Assembly: GCF_024362695.1 (NCBI RefSeq)
Contig: NC_065404.1
Span: forward strand, 5,930,604-5,994,603
DNA length: 64,000 nt
Reading direction: 5' to 3'
Source of the DNA: Pectinophora gossypiella
Lineage: Eukaryota > Arthropoda > Insecta > Lepidoptera > Gelechiidae
Position numbers and translations under genes: made by a program. The notes beneath the pieces were generated by a model. That model was not told where the DNA came from and searched no databases. It saw nothing but the letters and a program-made list of their open reading frames with translations. Shown piece after piece: positions 24,001 to 39,000 of the stretch. How positions within the stretch are numbered: position 1 is the stretch's first letter; each line of letters starts with the position of its first letter.

Positions 24001-27000
24001 TTACCAAACTGTCAGTCTTTTGAATATCCTCTATTGACAGTTATATAGTAACAATTGAATGTGTTCCTCTAGTTATTAAATAACTTGTAATGTACCCTCA
24101 ATGATTTAAAAAATGTGTTGCCGTTGCAGTTTCTTGTCATTTCTTCTCCTCAGCCATAACACCTTGCGAAATGACGAAAATTACAAAAATGTTAATATAT
24201 TAACCTTCAACAAGTTTATCCATGATAATTAGGTACGTTTAATAAATGATTCTGATTTCTGATTCATAAGGACTGCCAGATCGTTTATCTTCTCCTACCA
24301 AGTAATGAAATACAGAACTGACAGCGAAGGTTACTGGAGCCAAGGGATGCGTAAACCCATTTAGAAATTAAGAAATCACAATGCAAAGAAAACCTTTTGT
24401 GGCGTTCTCTTTACAAGATGGAAAAAATAATAATGGGAAATAATACTGAATCATCCCTGTATAGCTCGTGTATAGAATTTTATTTCGTAATTTGATGTCT
24501 GTAATATTGCTAACTAAAAATAATATTATGGTATAACATTCGAGTCAGTCTTTATACTTACAAAAACGGCTATACCTAGTATGAACCTATTTGTTTAGGC
24601 AGAACCACAAATCAGCTATTTCCTAGCTGATATTGATGAGCCGGATAGTAACAGATTACCAACCAATTACCTTACAATAGACCTATTCAGCGTGTTAAAC
24701 ACTATACGTAACGCCATAGAATAAGAAATGAAACTTCGTATAGATCGGCAACTCTCCGCTGCCCACCAGGGGCGGCACTAATTTTACCTCACCCCCTCGA
24801 TTTTACACTGATGCGCGTGTGTTTTGAGAACAAGGTATTTTGTATGAAGTATCCGGGGCATAGTAACGCGAAATCCGGCTAATTAGTTAATGCCATCTGT
24901 AGCAAATCTACAATAAGTCACGTCAAAAAAAGGTAACGCCAAATTTATTTCTACTAGATTCATGTTCATGACCTAGATGATATGAGCCAGCTAGGTTCCG
25001 CCTGCACATTACACAGAACTGAAAATTATTGATACTCGTAACAAAACTTATAATTAGGGAGAGTGAGAAGTGCCTCGTTATCCGATTATACGTTGTTTTA
25101 CTTGGAAAGTTTGCCAGTATGGGCTGATCATAATATGTTGTTTTCTGTAAGCTCCCCAAACAAAATAAAATAAAATAAATAAATACACGGAGATGTTGCC
25201 AGTATAGGCTGTAAATACTCAATAGAAATAATTTCGTAATATTTAAGGCATACTTACTTTCAACTTCGTTTTGCATTGTATTGTTCCACTTTATTCAGCC
25301 AACGAAAGACTATTTACCTACTGAAATAAGATCTATGTAAGTAGATACCACTGACATCCTATAAACAAATAGACTCACATTCGCTAAGGAGCCTTTGTGT
25401 TGTAAATACGTATATATTAAGTTACGTAATAGTATAATTTCGTTTCGTAAAATTGAGATATTGTGGCTGTTCCAATAAAGTGCAATATCGGTTGTACACT
25501 GTCGTTACACGCCGACGCTTGTGACAAGATGCGCCGCGGTCACTTTTTTACAGAGATTGGTTGTCTATTTGTTATATGAGATCTATGGTAGGTACACAAT
25601 AAAATACAGAATACCTATTTCATGTTCCAAGCTTATTGCGGCAAGATGATGACGCATTTCGCTTCTGAAAAATGGTACCGAGGGCTACCGCCCACAACTT
25701 AATTACAACTTCTGTTTTATTGATTTTCTTATTCAAAGCAATCTAAATAGAAAGTATATAGATATACCCATATCCAATTATTAAGTAAGTACAAAAGGCT
25801 TGCTGTCACCAGCAACAACGATTATGAAGTTTACTTGGTCAGGCTATGGATGCGGGGAAATTTTCTTTTACCATTATTTAAGTTTCAAATATTATCCGTA
25901 CATTCATCCGGAATTATTGGAATCAAGACGCGTGAGTATAAATATCGAAAAAAAATAATCAGCATTTCATTATCTTGCAGTTTTAAAAATTTACAAATAA
26001 ATATACATATATCTGATACTACCTATTTACTTTATCATACGACTCACCACCTATCACGTTGGTCTTCAGAATTCTTGGATCTAAAAAAACTTAGTTCATC
26101 TTGCGATAGATGTAGCTCTAACTACCCAAATTGGGAATATAATCGTCAGCTTATATGTATATTATATATTTTGTTTTGTAACGAAACAGATCAAGTGATA
26201 ATGACGCAACTTGTCAGTCAATCTGTTTGACTTCTATCTCTTATTTAGGGCATACCTCGCGTGCTGGTGGATAAACAAGAATATACTTACTTTAACTCAC
26301 ACTATTGGGATTGATAGAACCGCAATTTGTAGTTTCAAGATCCCTGAACACATTGATAAGTTATCTTTATCACGTATTGTTATCATTATGATTGGCCAGC
26401 AGTTCCCAAGTAGAGGTAAGTACATAATAACCCCAAGGGTACGTGGAGTTCCTTAAATGAGTATGCGAGCGGAATGTCAAACACCCACCTCCCTGTCAAC
26501 CAGCCCAACGTCTGTCTCTTCATTTTCACAGGCTTTTATCATTTCAACTGTACAGGATTACGTGAATGTCTTGTAGAGTGCTACGAAGAATAACCTAATT
26601 GGGACTCAGTGTTAGGTAGAACATGATTCATTTTGTGTAACATAAATAGGCGAAAATCCACACAGTTCTGTAAATGACACCAAATCACACAGCTCTGTTA
26701 TGAGACTATGTTTTCACACGAAGTGTGTCGTTACATTTCGTGTAAATGTGGGATATTTTGAAATCGTTCCACGTGCCAGAAGGTAAACTAAATGGCTTGT
26801 ACTTGTCTTTACGGATCAGGTATCAGTCGACAACCGGTAGAAACCAGTAAGTATATACCGGCTCCATTGTTTTCGCTATTCTATCCAATCCATCGTCTGA
26901 TTAGGGTCCACTCACATCAAGTGCGTGGGCAGCGTTCTATATGACGGAAGAGAATTAAATTGGGATAAAGATTAGGTTAGCTATCTCTACTTGTGTAGGT

Positions 27001-30000
27001 ATGAAAAGAGGACTGCTTATAAACCGTATATTATGTTATAGTTATAAGGCGACTACGGTGATAAATAAATTAATCAATTATATTTATATAAACTTATCAA
27101 ATTATACGGAACTGTAAAAAAGTTCTCATTTATTTGTGATGAAAAATCCTATGAGCCAAATTCGGCAAAATCATTCGTAAACCTGGAATGGTTATGTCTG
27201 CTTTATTCCAAGTAATTTATGAGCTCAGATTACCACAGAACAATTGCCGATTAAAAACAGACGAAGGTAGCGCCCTCCATAACAATTCTGCTGGGAAAAA
27301 CATTTCGCTTTGTTTTGAAAAGTATCTTTAGTAGGCATTTAGAGAGAAACATGCTAGAAATGTGCTGAAACCCTTAGCCCCTGTTCAGGTGGCGCAAAAT
27401 ATACGCCTATTCATAGCATATAATACTTTTGTATTAAGTAGACGCACATCGCGTGTGTGATTCTATAAAATACTGAAATTACTGCTCTTTGGTAAATGAA
27501 CACGCTAGTATTTTGCACTATCTAGACAGAAGCTTTACCTAACAGCGCTACAAACAAATCTAAAAGAAAAAAATAAGATTTATAATATAATATTCTCTTT
27601 CTGAAAGCGGCTGATTCGCAGGTGCCTAAACAAAACGTCCTATTCCAACAAGGGTAAGTAACCCAATAAACAGATTATGCCATAAACCGCCTACATAAAT
27701 TTTGTTAAAATTTGATTCTTCAAAGTTATCCTCGTTTTAGGAAAAACAAATACAAGGCACAAGGAATGATTGACAGTCAAACATTTACTTTCGGGTTCGG
27801 AGACAGGTTTCAGTTTAGGAGTAAACCTAAAGTAAACTATTTTGAAGCGAAAGTACTCATCAAATCACGCACAATGAACAAATTGGAAGAGATTTCTTCT
27901 ATTACGTCAAGATAAGATATAAACTTTGGTCATATGCTTGTAGAAGATAAGTATCTATTATTGTAAATCCAAATATTTGAATGGACCAAACAATGCAAAT
28001 TTAGCGCAGACTTTAGCGACTCAACGGTGTCAAACATTGGTTTGTTTATTGATAACATGTTCTACTTATCTTCTATTATCATACAATTAAATATAAATGT
28101 ATAAATTTGCATTAAATTACCCCGTTCATTTGCCCCGGCGCAATGCTAGTCTTATTTAAGTAAATAAAACTGAATGTTATATTCTTCACTCGCACACGCA
28201 CACGCACACGCCCACGAACACGCACACGCACACGAACACGCACAGGCACACACACACAAACATTTCTCCTTTTCATCCACCTTAACGTAAGGACACTTCA
28301 TCATATGTATGTATGTTATGTAACAAAAAAATCTTAAACTTATATCAAAACTTCCTACATAGTTATCGTCGCATAAACTTCATAAACTATTCATATTTAT
28401 CAAACAACAACCAACGATGAACTCATGATGCTTCAAAGAAAAAAGTAGTTACAAAGTCACAAAGTTAATGAGGAAAAATAACGTCAGGTGCTTAGTAAAC
28501 ATTGTCGCGTTATAAGAAGTCTTCCTTCCAGCAACGCGCGATGAAGATCTTGTTCCCGTACTCCTATAAAGGTCATATACGTGCCTGCAATAAAGTATAG
28601 ACTTATCCATTAGTAGTGCATAAAAGCTGCTCTTCCTTTTATTGCAGCCAGAGATTGAATTCATTCAGTCATGTCACTGGCTGTACATTGAAGCACGTGG
28701 TACAATATAGGTTAAAATACATATGTGTTGAGGTTAAGTGGAATTTTGTAAACATTTTCTTCGCCTCGCTGTTTTATCTGTCAGGTGTAACATGCACGAA
28801 GATGTGTGGCTAGAAGTGATTAGTAATAACATAACTGATATTGTTCAGTAAGAATAGCTATTATATCAGTCTGAAAGAAAGTTCCTAGTGAAGGTAATCC
28901 GTTTCTGATGTTTGACTCATTTATAGATACATCTATCGAACCCATGGAATAAAAGAAAGTGGTTGGAAGTGCCAAGTGACCGCAAAACGCACGCCATACA
29001 TGTATTCGTATTATAAGCAAATAGCTTCATCTATGCCCTCCCCTCGTACGCAAACTTTCTTTAAAGCTCCGCGATAGTATATTAAAAGGTCGTCTTGTAC
29101 ATTATAACCTGCAGAGCGGCTTTAACGGCCTCCGTGGTCCATTGGTTGAGCGTTGTGCTCACGATCCGGAGGTCCCGGGTTCGAATCCCGGTGGGGCCAA
29201 ATCACAAAAATCTTTTTGTGATCCCGTTTGGTTAGGGCATTGCAGGCTGATCACCTGATTGTCCAAAAAGTAAAAAGATCCGTGCTTCGACAGGCACGTT
29301 AAGCTGTTGCTCCTGGCTATTACTTACTGATTTACATCAGTCGTAGTACGTAGTCGTTACATGAGTCATGTCCCCTGACACCAGGGTTGATGGGGTTGGT
29401 AATTCACCTCAAAATCCACACGATAGAAGAAGACCTGCAGAGCAATAAATTAAATATCGACTATCATACAATGAGACCCTTCATTATCACAGGAAAGGTA
29501 AAAACCTTAGTACTTATGATCGGCTATTTATCAAAGAAATACTTTCGTATGCAGTATCTTACGAAAAGTAATGATAAAATTGCAGCTTATTACATAAAAT
29601 ATACATAGCCAGTAAATTAGCTATGGAATTTGAGAAGCAGTAGAACTATTGTAGTTATTTGTTTGCAGGAGCAGTAGTAACAGAGAGTGGGGTCGAACTG
29701 GCTTCAGACGTTCTCTTACAAAATGCGCGGAGCATTTCTTCTATTCCGTGGTCGAACCGTTTATCTACACCTAAAATAAACTTTTCAGACCATTTAACCT
29801 GCAAAGAGACACACACACGGAATACATATGAACGTAATGTAAAGCATTTTTCCCAACGATGTTGTTAGAGATTTACACAGTAGGTAACTTGTCAAAGTGA
29901 CGAGGGTATAGGATTCATTCCGAGCGTGAATGAACGGACGACGAACTATAAGGTCGATCACCGCGTTCACTATTTCATTGACATATTAGATGCCTCCTCT

Positions 30001-33000
30001 GACGTCATGCAATTTATCGTAACCAGGAGATTTTTCCTCCTGATTACTTCCCTGATATTAAGGGTAACGATTAATCTACTTACTTACAAACTTAAGCCTA
30101 AATGCTATATCCGATGACGACTCCATTACTCTAGCCATAGAGGTGGCGAATCACCTCGTGAATGCAAACTATTCCTTGATACCGTAAACGACACAACCAC
30201 GTGAAATATTTAAAAATATTATAGAAGACATTCTCTTATCGATGAAGCATATTCAATTTACTATTAATTCTTTGACTTCCACCTAACTTACTCATGTTTC
30301 GATATAAATTCTATAGGTAGAATCCGATCCGGCGTGAGTGTATAAAACGATTGATGAATGTGGAGGAAGCAAGAGAAGTATGTCAGGATTGAAACAAATA
30401 CATTTCATAGTCTCTGCTTATCCCAGTGGGAAATAGGCGTGAGTATGTATATCTATCGAATCTGAGAAACTCTCAGATTAGCTTTTTTTCTATTCTTATT
30501 ACAATACAATTGCTGTTTTGTAATCTTCTTCTTCTATCGTGTGGATTGTGAGGTGGATTACCAACCCCATCAACCCTGGTTTCAGGGTTATTATTGAGCC
30601 GCCAAATGCCCCTGACACGACTCATGTAACGACCACTTACTTACATCAGTAAGGGACCAACGGCTTAACGTGCCTTCCGAAGCACGGATCATCTTACATT
30701 CGGACAATCAGGTGATCAGCCTGTAATGTCCAAACCAAACGGGATCACAAAGTATTTTTTGTGGTATATCCCTACCGGGATTCAAACCCGGGACCTCCGG
30801 ATCGTGTGCCTAACGCTCAACCACTGGACCACGGAGGCCACCGCTGATTTGTAATTATGTGGTATCAATACAACTTGTAGTAAGTATGGATATTGCGTTA
30901 CCCCAGGTATCTAAACCGGAAGGTAAAATATGTCGTGGCGCAGATTAGATCTGGGTTGGTTGCGCAGGAAAGTAATATGTTCTGGTTTATCAGACGTTGA
31001 CTGTGAGGAAGACTTTACGTCAGCAATTTTAGTGACGCAAACAAAGTGAGGCTACTTTGCAGCTTTACGAAACACTTTGTTCTAATTTTATTCACTTTTC
31101 TTTGTCACACAATAAACTAAAAAAAAACATTTTTAAACTAGATGTTGCTGGCTTGCTTTGAGAATGGGGTGAATATCAAAATTTTAAGTTTGGTGGCGAA
31201 CTTTCATTTAAGTATTATGTTTTCGTGAAAAATTGGGTTCCGACATGAAAAAGGGTAGTCCTAGCTACGAGGTGAAAGTTCGCCACCAAATTTGGCACAT
31301 TTTGATATTCACCCAATGGTGGTTTATTAACATAAAGCTTATGTTAGACCCTCGTGATAGGTGGTGGTTTATTTGACTTTTTTTTTTTCTTGTACTACTC
31401 TGTGTAGCAGACTATGAGGAGGACTAGGTAGGAGTGCCAAAGTGTAATGTAATACATACATACATAAACAGCCTATATGCGTCCCACTGCTGGGCACAGG
31501 CCTCCCCTCAATCAACCGGAGGGGGTATGGAGCATACCCCACCACGCTGCTCTAATGCGGGTTGGTGGAGGTGTTTTTACGGCTAATAGCCGGGACTAAC
31601 GGCTTAACGTGCCCTCCGAAGCACGGGAGCATCTTACTAATAATACTAAACACTAAAATACAAAGACCGAAACTGTGGTACTTATGCCTAAAAGACGAAA
31701 GAATATTGGTGATCCTGTCATCCTTATTTAATTGCGTATGGATTGTATACTTAAACTTAAGTTGTGGGTACTTAAACAATACATTACGACTTAGAAGATA
31801 AAATAATATCTCTACTAACAGTGTTCATTATATTCACTAAACAAACAACTTGAGTCAAATATACAATATATTATGTATTTTAAGAAATCTTATTATAGAT
31901 AACAGCACATTAAGATAATTAGTACGATATATATTAGCTGTGGGTTTTGATAAATGTAGTGTACATTCTTACGCTAGATTCTTAGCTTCCAAACGTTTTT
32001 TCGATTCTGCTCCGCACCACCCAAATCCCCTGGTAGTTGCGGCTTCCGAATACATTCCGCTTAGGGACGGTACTGAAAAGTATCGGCGTCCGAAGGACGT
32101 AATATACGATCCCAACGACCCGATTACTCTAGCCATAGAGGCAGCCAATCTGCTCGCGACACCAAACACTTCAGGACCCCGATACCGACCCCGCCGGCGT
32201 GGTCGACGATTTCCCTCATTCAGCGCTTATCGCTATCGACCCACTAGGGTCGATTAATTCTTTCAAATATTTTTCATCTCACACGACGCCCTGAGCCGAG
32301 GTTCGCGCCCAACTGGGCACCCTCAGGCCTGTTGTCTTATACGTTGTACCGAATGAGAGCCTTCAGCGCTCCCCATTTGTCCGGCCAAGTAGATAATGCC
32401 ATCTGCGGCAAATCTACAATAAGTAATGTCAAAAAAAAACGCTAGATTCGTATTAGGTAAAGACTGATGCATAATGGTCCATTTTAAAGTCTAAATGCGG
32501 AAACCAGAGCCCACTAACATAGGTTTAGACTTATATGACCCATATATGTGTAGTGCATGCACATTTTGTAACGTTTTGTACAAAGGCAGAAATTGCCCCA
32601 CTTAACATAATATTAGGTATGCATAATTTAAATAATTCAACTTTTTTACCAAGAAAGTATCAAGACTGAAAATTACGTTACAATTTTATTTTTAACGTAA
32701 CTCTTTTGTCGCCTAATGCTTATTGCATTAAGTAACCGTTCGTTACCTTCCTATAAATCATATTTAAAGCTTTAACTTTACGGCTCGCAAGATTTATTAG
32801 ATTTCCCATCCTGTCCATGTTCGTTCAGACAGGTATATAATAGAAGGATCGTTATAGAGCCTTCACAAATTGAGTGATTGTTCCTCTAATGCAACGGGAA
32901 ATATTTGATGGATAGACTAACTCTGCGGATATTGGGAATATAAATACCTATAACACTCTTAATAAGCTGGCAAGTACAAACAAATAAAGCCGGTACTTAC

Positions 33001-36000
33001 CAGATATTTTTTCAAGATAAAATTATCATTTTATCTGAGTGGCCGAAATGTATCAATAATTGCACTGCATGCCACAGGGCTCGAAAGCGATTAAGGTATA
33101 CATGTGTTGGTTACGCTACTGTCGGTACCGTAATTCATACCGGTATTACCGATATGGCTAATTATACCGGTAATACCGGTATGAATTACGGTACCGATTT
33201 CTTGTTGGTCCGAAAGACAGTAGCGTAACTGAAACTGCTTGTATACTATATTGATATCAATCCATGGTTGAATCATGTAGCAATTTTGCAATGAATAATG
33301 CTCCCAGTAACATAATTTCCTTAAGGACGCAATCGTGTTTAAATACCAAAATCAGGTGACCCAAAAGACATCCTGACCTGACACCTCTTTCCTCATAGAT
33401 CCTATTCTTCCACGTTCTGGGTTAGTGACATGATGACGTCACACGTCCCGTGCGTGACTTCACGTGATTACGTCCTAAACTGAATAAATGAATGAACCCT
33501 GCTGCGTGATCATATAAATCTAGTTCTATGCGGAATTCGCTGGAACTTCGTAAAATTAAACTAAAAGGGATCACGGGTTATCTAACATCATGAATATAGA
33601 CGTGTTTTTTGGACATGGCTTTATTAGATTTTTCTTAGATGGTATTTACTACTTAAGCAAAGCAATAAAGGTTCACCTATTATTGATTAGTCACTTATCT
33701 CTTTTTGTCACCAAACAGTTTCTGTAAAATAAATGCGTTGTAGTTATATGTAAATCGATATAAAGATCGCTTATGCCTCTATTGCAAAGGAACATTATAC
33801 TTATTATGCCTAATTTAGACATCACACACTACTCTTAGGCAGCTAACAATAATATATTTTGTACCTTGTTTTAAGTTTACGCGGTTATTATCATAATTAA
33901 AACACATAATAACGGGTTCTTACCGCGTTTAAAATAGGGATATGAGACTCCCGATATTTCGACACAGTTGCAAGTACCATGATCACGTGATGACTGATGA
34001 GAATGGAGTGGAGTGTATGGAGTGTGTCTCATATCCCTATTTTAAACGCGGTAAGAACCCGTTATTATGTGTTTTAATTATTTTGTACCTTTTATATTAA
34101 ATAAAAATTAAGTTTTTTTTATCTTTATCATAAAACTTTTGTAGGTAGTGTATTCTGATCAATTTTATAAAAAAAAATCTATACCGCATAGCAGAAGAAA
34201 ATATTTGGCTGACAGCCAAACCTGGCAGTTTAACGACATGTATTTTATACGTGGGACGTGTAAATATACATAGGTACTTTTATAAATAAATGTTATAGAG
34301 TATAAATAAAATAACAGGCACTATATTTTAAACTAAAATAAGAAATAATATGACCTATCGCAATCATGTTAGTAATATCTACGATACAATATTTTGGTTG
34401 ATTAGTACTTAATATAGCTTTTATAAAATTGTTAAGTATATGACAAAAGCCACAGTCAAAATCATGGTACATAATATTAAAATGTTAATCTACCTAAATA
34501 TAAAAGCATTGAACTCACAGACCGACTTGAAGATGCGAGAGTAGGTACTTTGTTTTTATATTTTCCCTGTGGACAATATCCACGTGGATATTTTTCTATA
34601 GAGGAGGAAACAAATGGAGGGAGGAGAAAAGATGTGTATCAAACAATGCATTACTCTAAAACTGTATCTATCTATATGTAACAATGACGCACTTCCCCCA
34701 TAAATGCGGGCACAATATAAGTCATCATCATCAGCCCATTAAAGTCCCCACTGCTGGGGCACGGGCTTTCCCTATGGATGGATAGGGAGATGGGCCTTAA
34801 ACCATCACGCGGGCCCAGTGCGGATTGATGGTTATTAACGACTGCTAATGCAGCCGGGACCAACGGCTTAACGTGCCTTCCGAAGCACGGAGGAGCTCGA
34901 GATGAAAACTTTTTTTTTTGTGGTCACCCATCCTATGACCGGCCTCTGCGAAAGTTGCTTTACTTCAACAATCGCAGACCGAGCGCGTTTACCGCTGCGC
35001 CACCGAGCTCCTCAGTAATAAGTACCGCCGTCAATTTATATTACGATAATGACATTTTCATTTACTTTACATTACTGACGCAAAATATAAAGCAAGTAGC
35101 CATACGGGAACTTGAAATACAAACAGGTGAAGGAGGCTTATTCAGTTTCTTCCTAATACACAACGAAAGCGAAAGTTGATGGTAGGGCTGGCAGAGGAAG
35201 ACAGAGAAGGACTTACGATGACCAAATTGGAGATGTCCTTAGAAAAGGTTTAATACGATCTACTCTGAACCGGCGTGCGTGTATGAAGCGATTGATGAAT
35301 GTGGAGGAAGCAAGAGAAGTGTGTCAGGATCGAAGCAAATGGGATTATATAGTCTCTGCTTACCCCGGTGGGATAGGCGTGAGTTTATGTATGTATGTAT
35401 GTATGTTCCTAATAGATCAAGAATAATAATGAAAGGGGAATATTTTATGAAATATATCGAAACCCATGTTGTGCTAGGCGCACGGCGGCGTTCACGCTCC
35501 CTAAACATTTATTCGCGGTCATCATCACCAGCCCATTAACGTCCCCACTGCTGGGGCACGGGCCTTCCCTATGGATGGATAGGGAGATCGGGCCTTATAC
35601 CACCACGCGGGTCCAGTGCGTATTGGTGGTTATTAACGACTGCTAATGCAGCCGGGACCAACGGCTTAACGTGCCTTCCGAAGCACGGAGGAGCCCGAGA
35701 TGAACTTTTTTTTTTGTGGTCATCCATCCTATAACCGGCCTTTGCGAAAGTTGCTTAACTTCAACAATCGCAGACCGAGCGCGTTTACCGCTGCGCCACC
35801 GAGCTCCTCACTATTCGCGGTCATTTACCACTAACTGGTAACCGAGCTTCGTCATAATGACATTCCGATTGCATAGCCGCTGACCCTTTCTTTAGGATCA
35901 AACGCGACCATTCATATTTAATTACTTTGTCAATTAATGAATGCTGGTATGCTGGTATTTTAAATAGCAAACCACGTGACCATGGAATATTTTACATTAA

Positions 36001-39000
36001 TATCTTAATGATATTGAAATAACAATTGAATTGGTATGATATAACAACCGACACAATATTATGCCATTGATAAAACCGCTTGCTTGGTAGCGGTAGCAAA
36101 TAAAGAGTATTTCTATTTCTATTTCTATTTCTATTTCTATAATATTGTATTGTGAAATTGTTACCTTTTATGTTGTTATAAATAAAATATTTGAGATATT
36201 GATAAAAATATTTTAATGGAATTCTTCTTCTTCTATCGTGTGGGTTGTGAGGTGGAGTACTAGCCTCATCCATCCTGGTGTCAGGGTTATGATTGAGCCG
36301 CCAAAGGTCCCTGACATGGCTCACGTAACAACTACATACTTATATCAGTAAGTAGTAACCGGGACCAACGGCTTAACGTGCCTTCCGAAGCACGGATCAT
36401 CTTACTTTCGGACAATCAAGTGATGAGCCTGTAATGTCATAACCGAACTAGGGATCATAAAGTGATTTTTGTGATATGTCCCCACCGGGATTCGAACCCG
36501 GGTCCTCCGGGTCGTGAGCACAACGCTTAACTACTGGACCACGGAGTAATGCACGGAATTAAAAAGTCCCTATATACTGGGTACCTATCTAAGTTACCTA
36601 GTACTTAGTAGTACCTACGCACCACGAAAGAAGAGCCGCGGATTTTTTAAAACTAATGACGGACTTTCGAAGCTATGTTCCTCAAAAACGAAGATGGCGC
36701 TGTATATATTTTTCTTCGTTTAACCTTCTAATTATATGGATAATAGACATATTCATCTTTTATCTTTGTTTTTGGGTATAAAAGATGATTTTATTACATC
36801 CAGGCGCAATTACATCTTCCACCCATTATTCTTCTAATCAAAATAAAGGGAAGCAATATAGGTAGCAACGTAAATCTATACGTAATGTGATCCAAATATC
36901 AAACAACATTTTTTTTTATATATGCTTCTGCCATTACATTGTATTTTGGAATAATGATGTACCCGAGTAATGAGAATATAGGTAATTATCACGTTAAAGC
37001 TACAACAATACAACGCCATCTTTATTTTGTTTTTGGTGAACGTAGCCTGGAAAGTCCATCATTCTAGTGATGTGCCGGATCGTTAAAAATGTATATCCGC
37101 GGATACGGATCTGAATACGGATATTTAGTGTAAAGATTCGCGGATACGGATACGGATCTTTATTTTCTTAAAAAAAAAGATTAAAGTTTTAGTTATTTCA
37201 TTGTTATAAAAGTGATATTTTATCTTGCTTTCATTATAAAGATCTATCTATCTAAATGTTTGCAATATAAATGTGCCGAATATTTGATTTTAAGAAATAA
37301 AAACAATCTGAATGGAATTTTATAGTTTTTTATTTAATAATTCTACTTAATCACTAGAAAAAGATCCGTAAAAGATCCGCGTGAAAAGTAACGGACACGG
37401 ATACGGATACGGATTTTTCTTTTATCTCGGATATCCGCGGATACGGATATTCGGAACATCACTAATCATTACGTAACAAGCGTTGCCAAGTTTTATACAT
37501 AACTAGCTTTTTCCCGCGATTTCGTCCGCGTGGCGTGTTATAAAAGAGAGATCTTTGTGTGTGTGGAAATGCATATTATTATCAAATTTCAAGCATATAA
37601 CTTATGCAGTTTAGATTTTTTCATACATTTTATTTCCCCACTAACTCCCATTTTTCAAAATACAGCCATAACTAAAGTTTATATTTACTAAGGCATGCAT
37701 GCTAGATTGAAAACATCTATCTTCTGCGGTTTCGATTTTTTCATACAAATGTTTTTTTCCCGCGAACTCCCGTTCCCGTGGGAATTTTGCAATATCCTGT
37801 AAGCTTTAAGAACTAAGGTACCTGCATGCCAAATTTCAAGCGTCTAACTTAAGCGGTTTAGATTTTTCATACAAAAGGATTTCCCCGCTAATTCCCGTTC
37901 CCGTGGGAATTCCGGGAATTCGTTTCTGAGTGCACCTCTACGGTACCTAAGCTACGTCCCTTCCAAATTTCAAGTGCCTACGTTTAGCCATTTAGGCTGA
38001 GCGTTGATATGTCAGTCCGTCAGTTTGTCCTTTTATATATTTAGAAGATTTAAACAACCTTAGTAATGGAAAATAAAGCTTGTTGGATTACCTTAATTTA
38101 GGTTCACTTAAGCTTTCACAAGAACCTTTTTGGCTTTACTTAATTTGACAAGAATATTTGAAAGTCTGAAAATTGAGATAAATTATGAAAAATCATAATT
38201 ATAATTAAGTGCTTATTACAGTTTGTCGATATTACCTAAATATAAAACACTTTAGTAAACTGCATTTTGATTTTACTGAACGTTGACTTAATAACCTTTC
38301 CTACTAGGTATTTAAATAGTAACTCACAAGATACTCTATTATTAAAGTAAACAAGTTAGAGCTGTCTTCAATCGTATGGCATCAGACGTCACACACACAG
38401 TTGCGCGTGTACAATAACGTCAATGTGTAGTGTCTGTGTAAAACGAGGCTTTTAATATGAAATGTCCGGGTGTGTATTATACATATATATATTTTTTTAT
38501 TCAAAAAAAGCAGCCATTTTACTCTTGAGGGATATTAAAAGGCCATTTCGAATAATTCCATTTCTTTTATTTCGTTTTCCCATTTTATTGTGATTAATCT
38601 GAGCAAGGATTAAAAGATTGAAAGAAACTGGAAAAAAAACACTTAGGTAGATACTTTGCTTCGCTGTAAGTACTTCAATGTATATAAATATAAAAAGTAC
38701 TTACAGAAAAAAAGTATGCAAACTGGGGGATTAAAATGGCCACATAAGAAAGCAATATTGCTATTTGACATTTGTTTGCTTTGCGCACTTACTTTAATAT
38801 GCGCAAATGTCAATTGCAATATTGCTTTTTAGATGAATTGTTTCGATGTGGCCTTTTTAACCCCCCTGTTCTGCTTTTTAGACCGTACTTAAAAACAACA
38901 TTATTATCGTTGGGAAAAGTATGTTTGTTTCGTGTTAAGACCACGTGTCTTAGACCACCCGGTCATTGTTATCAAGTTCGTCATTATCTTTATAACTATA

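Noticed and set aside
25835..26230. 131-aa plus frame in intron 1
   Set aside because: No domain, no splice context and low-complexity composition; length is compatible with chance.
28190..28258. Possible CRISPR-like short tandem array
   Set aside because: It is a plain CACACG microsatellite with no spacers, in a eukaryotic genome.
31940..31981. ATG at 31940 as start of a 105-aa gene
   Set aside because: The target duplication at 31971-31981 shows the retroelement begins at 31982, so the first residues come from flanking DNA.
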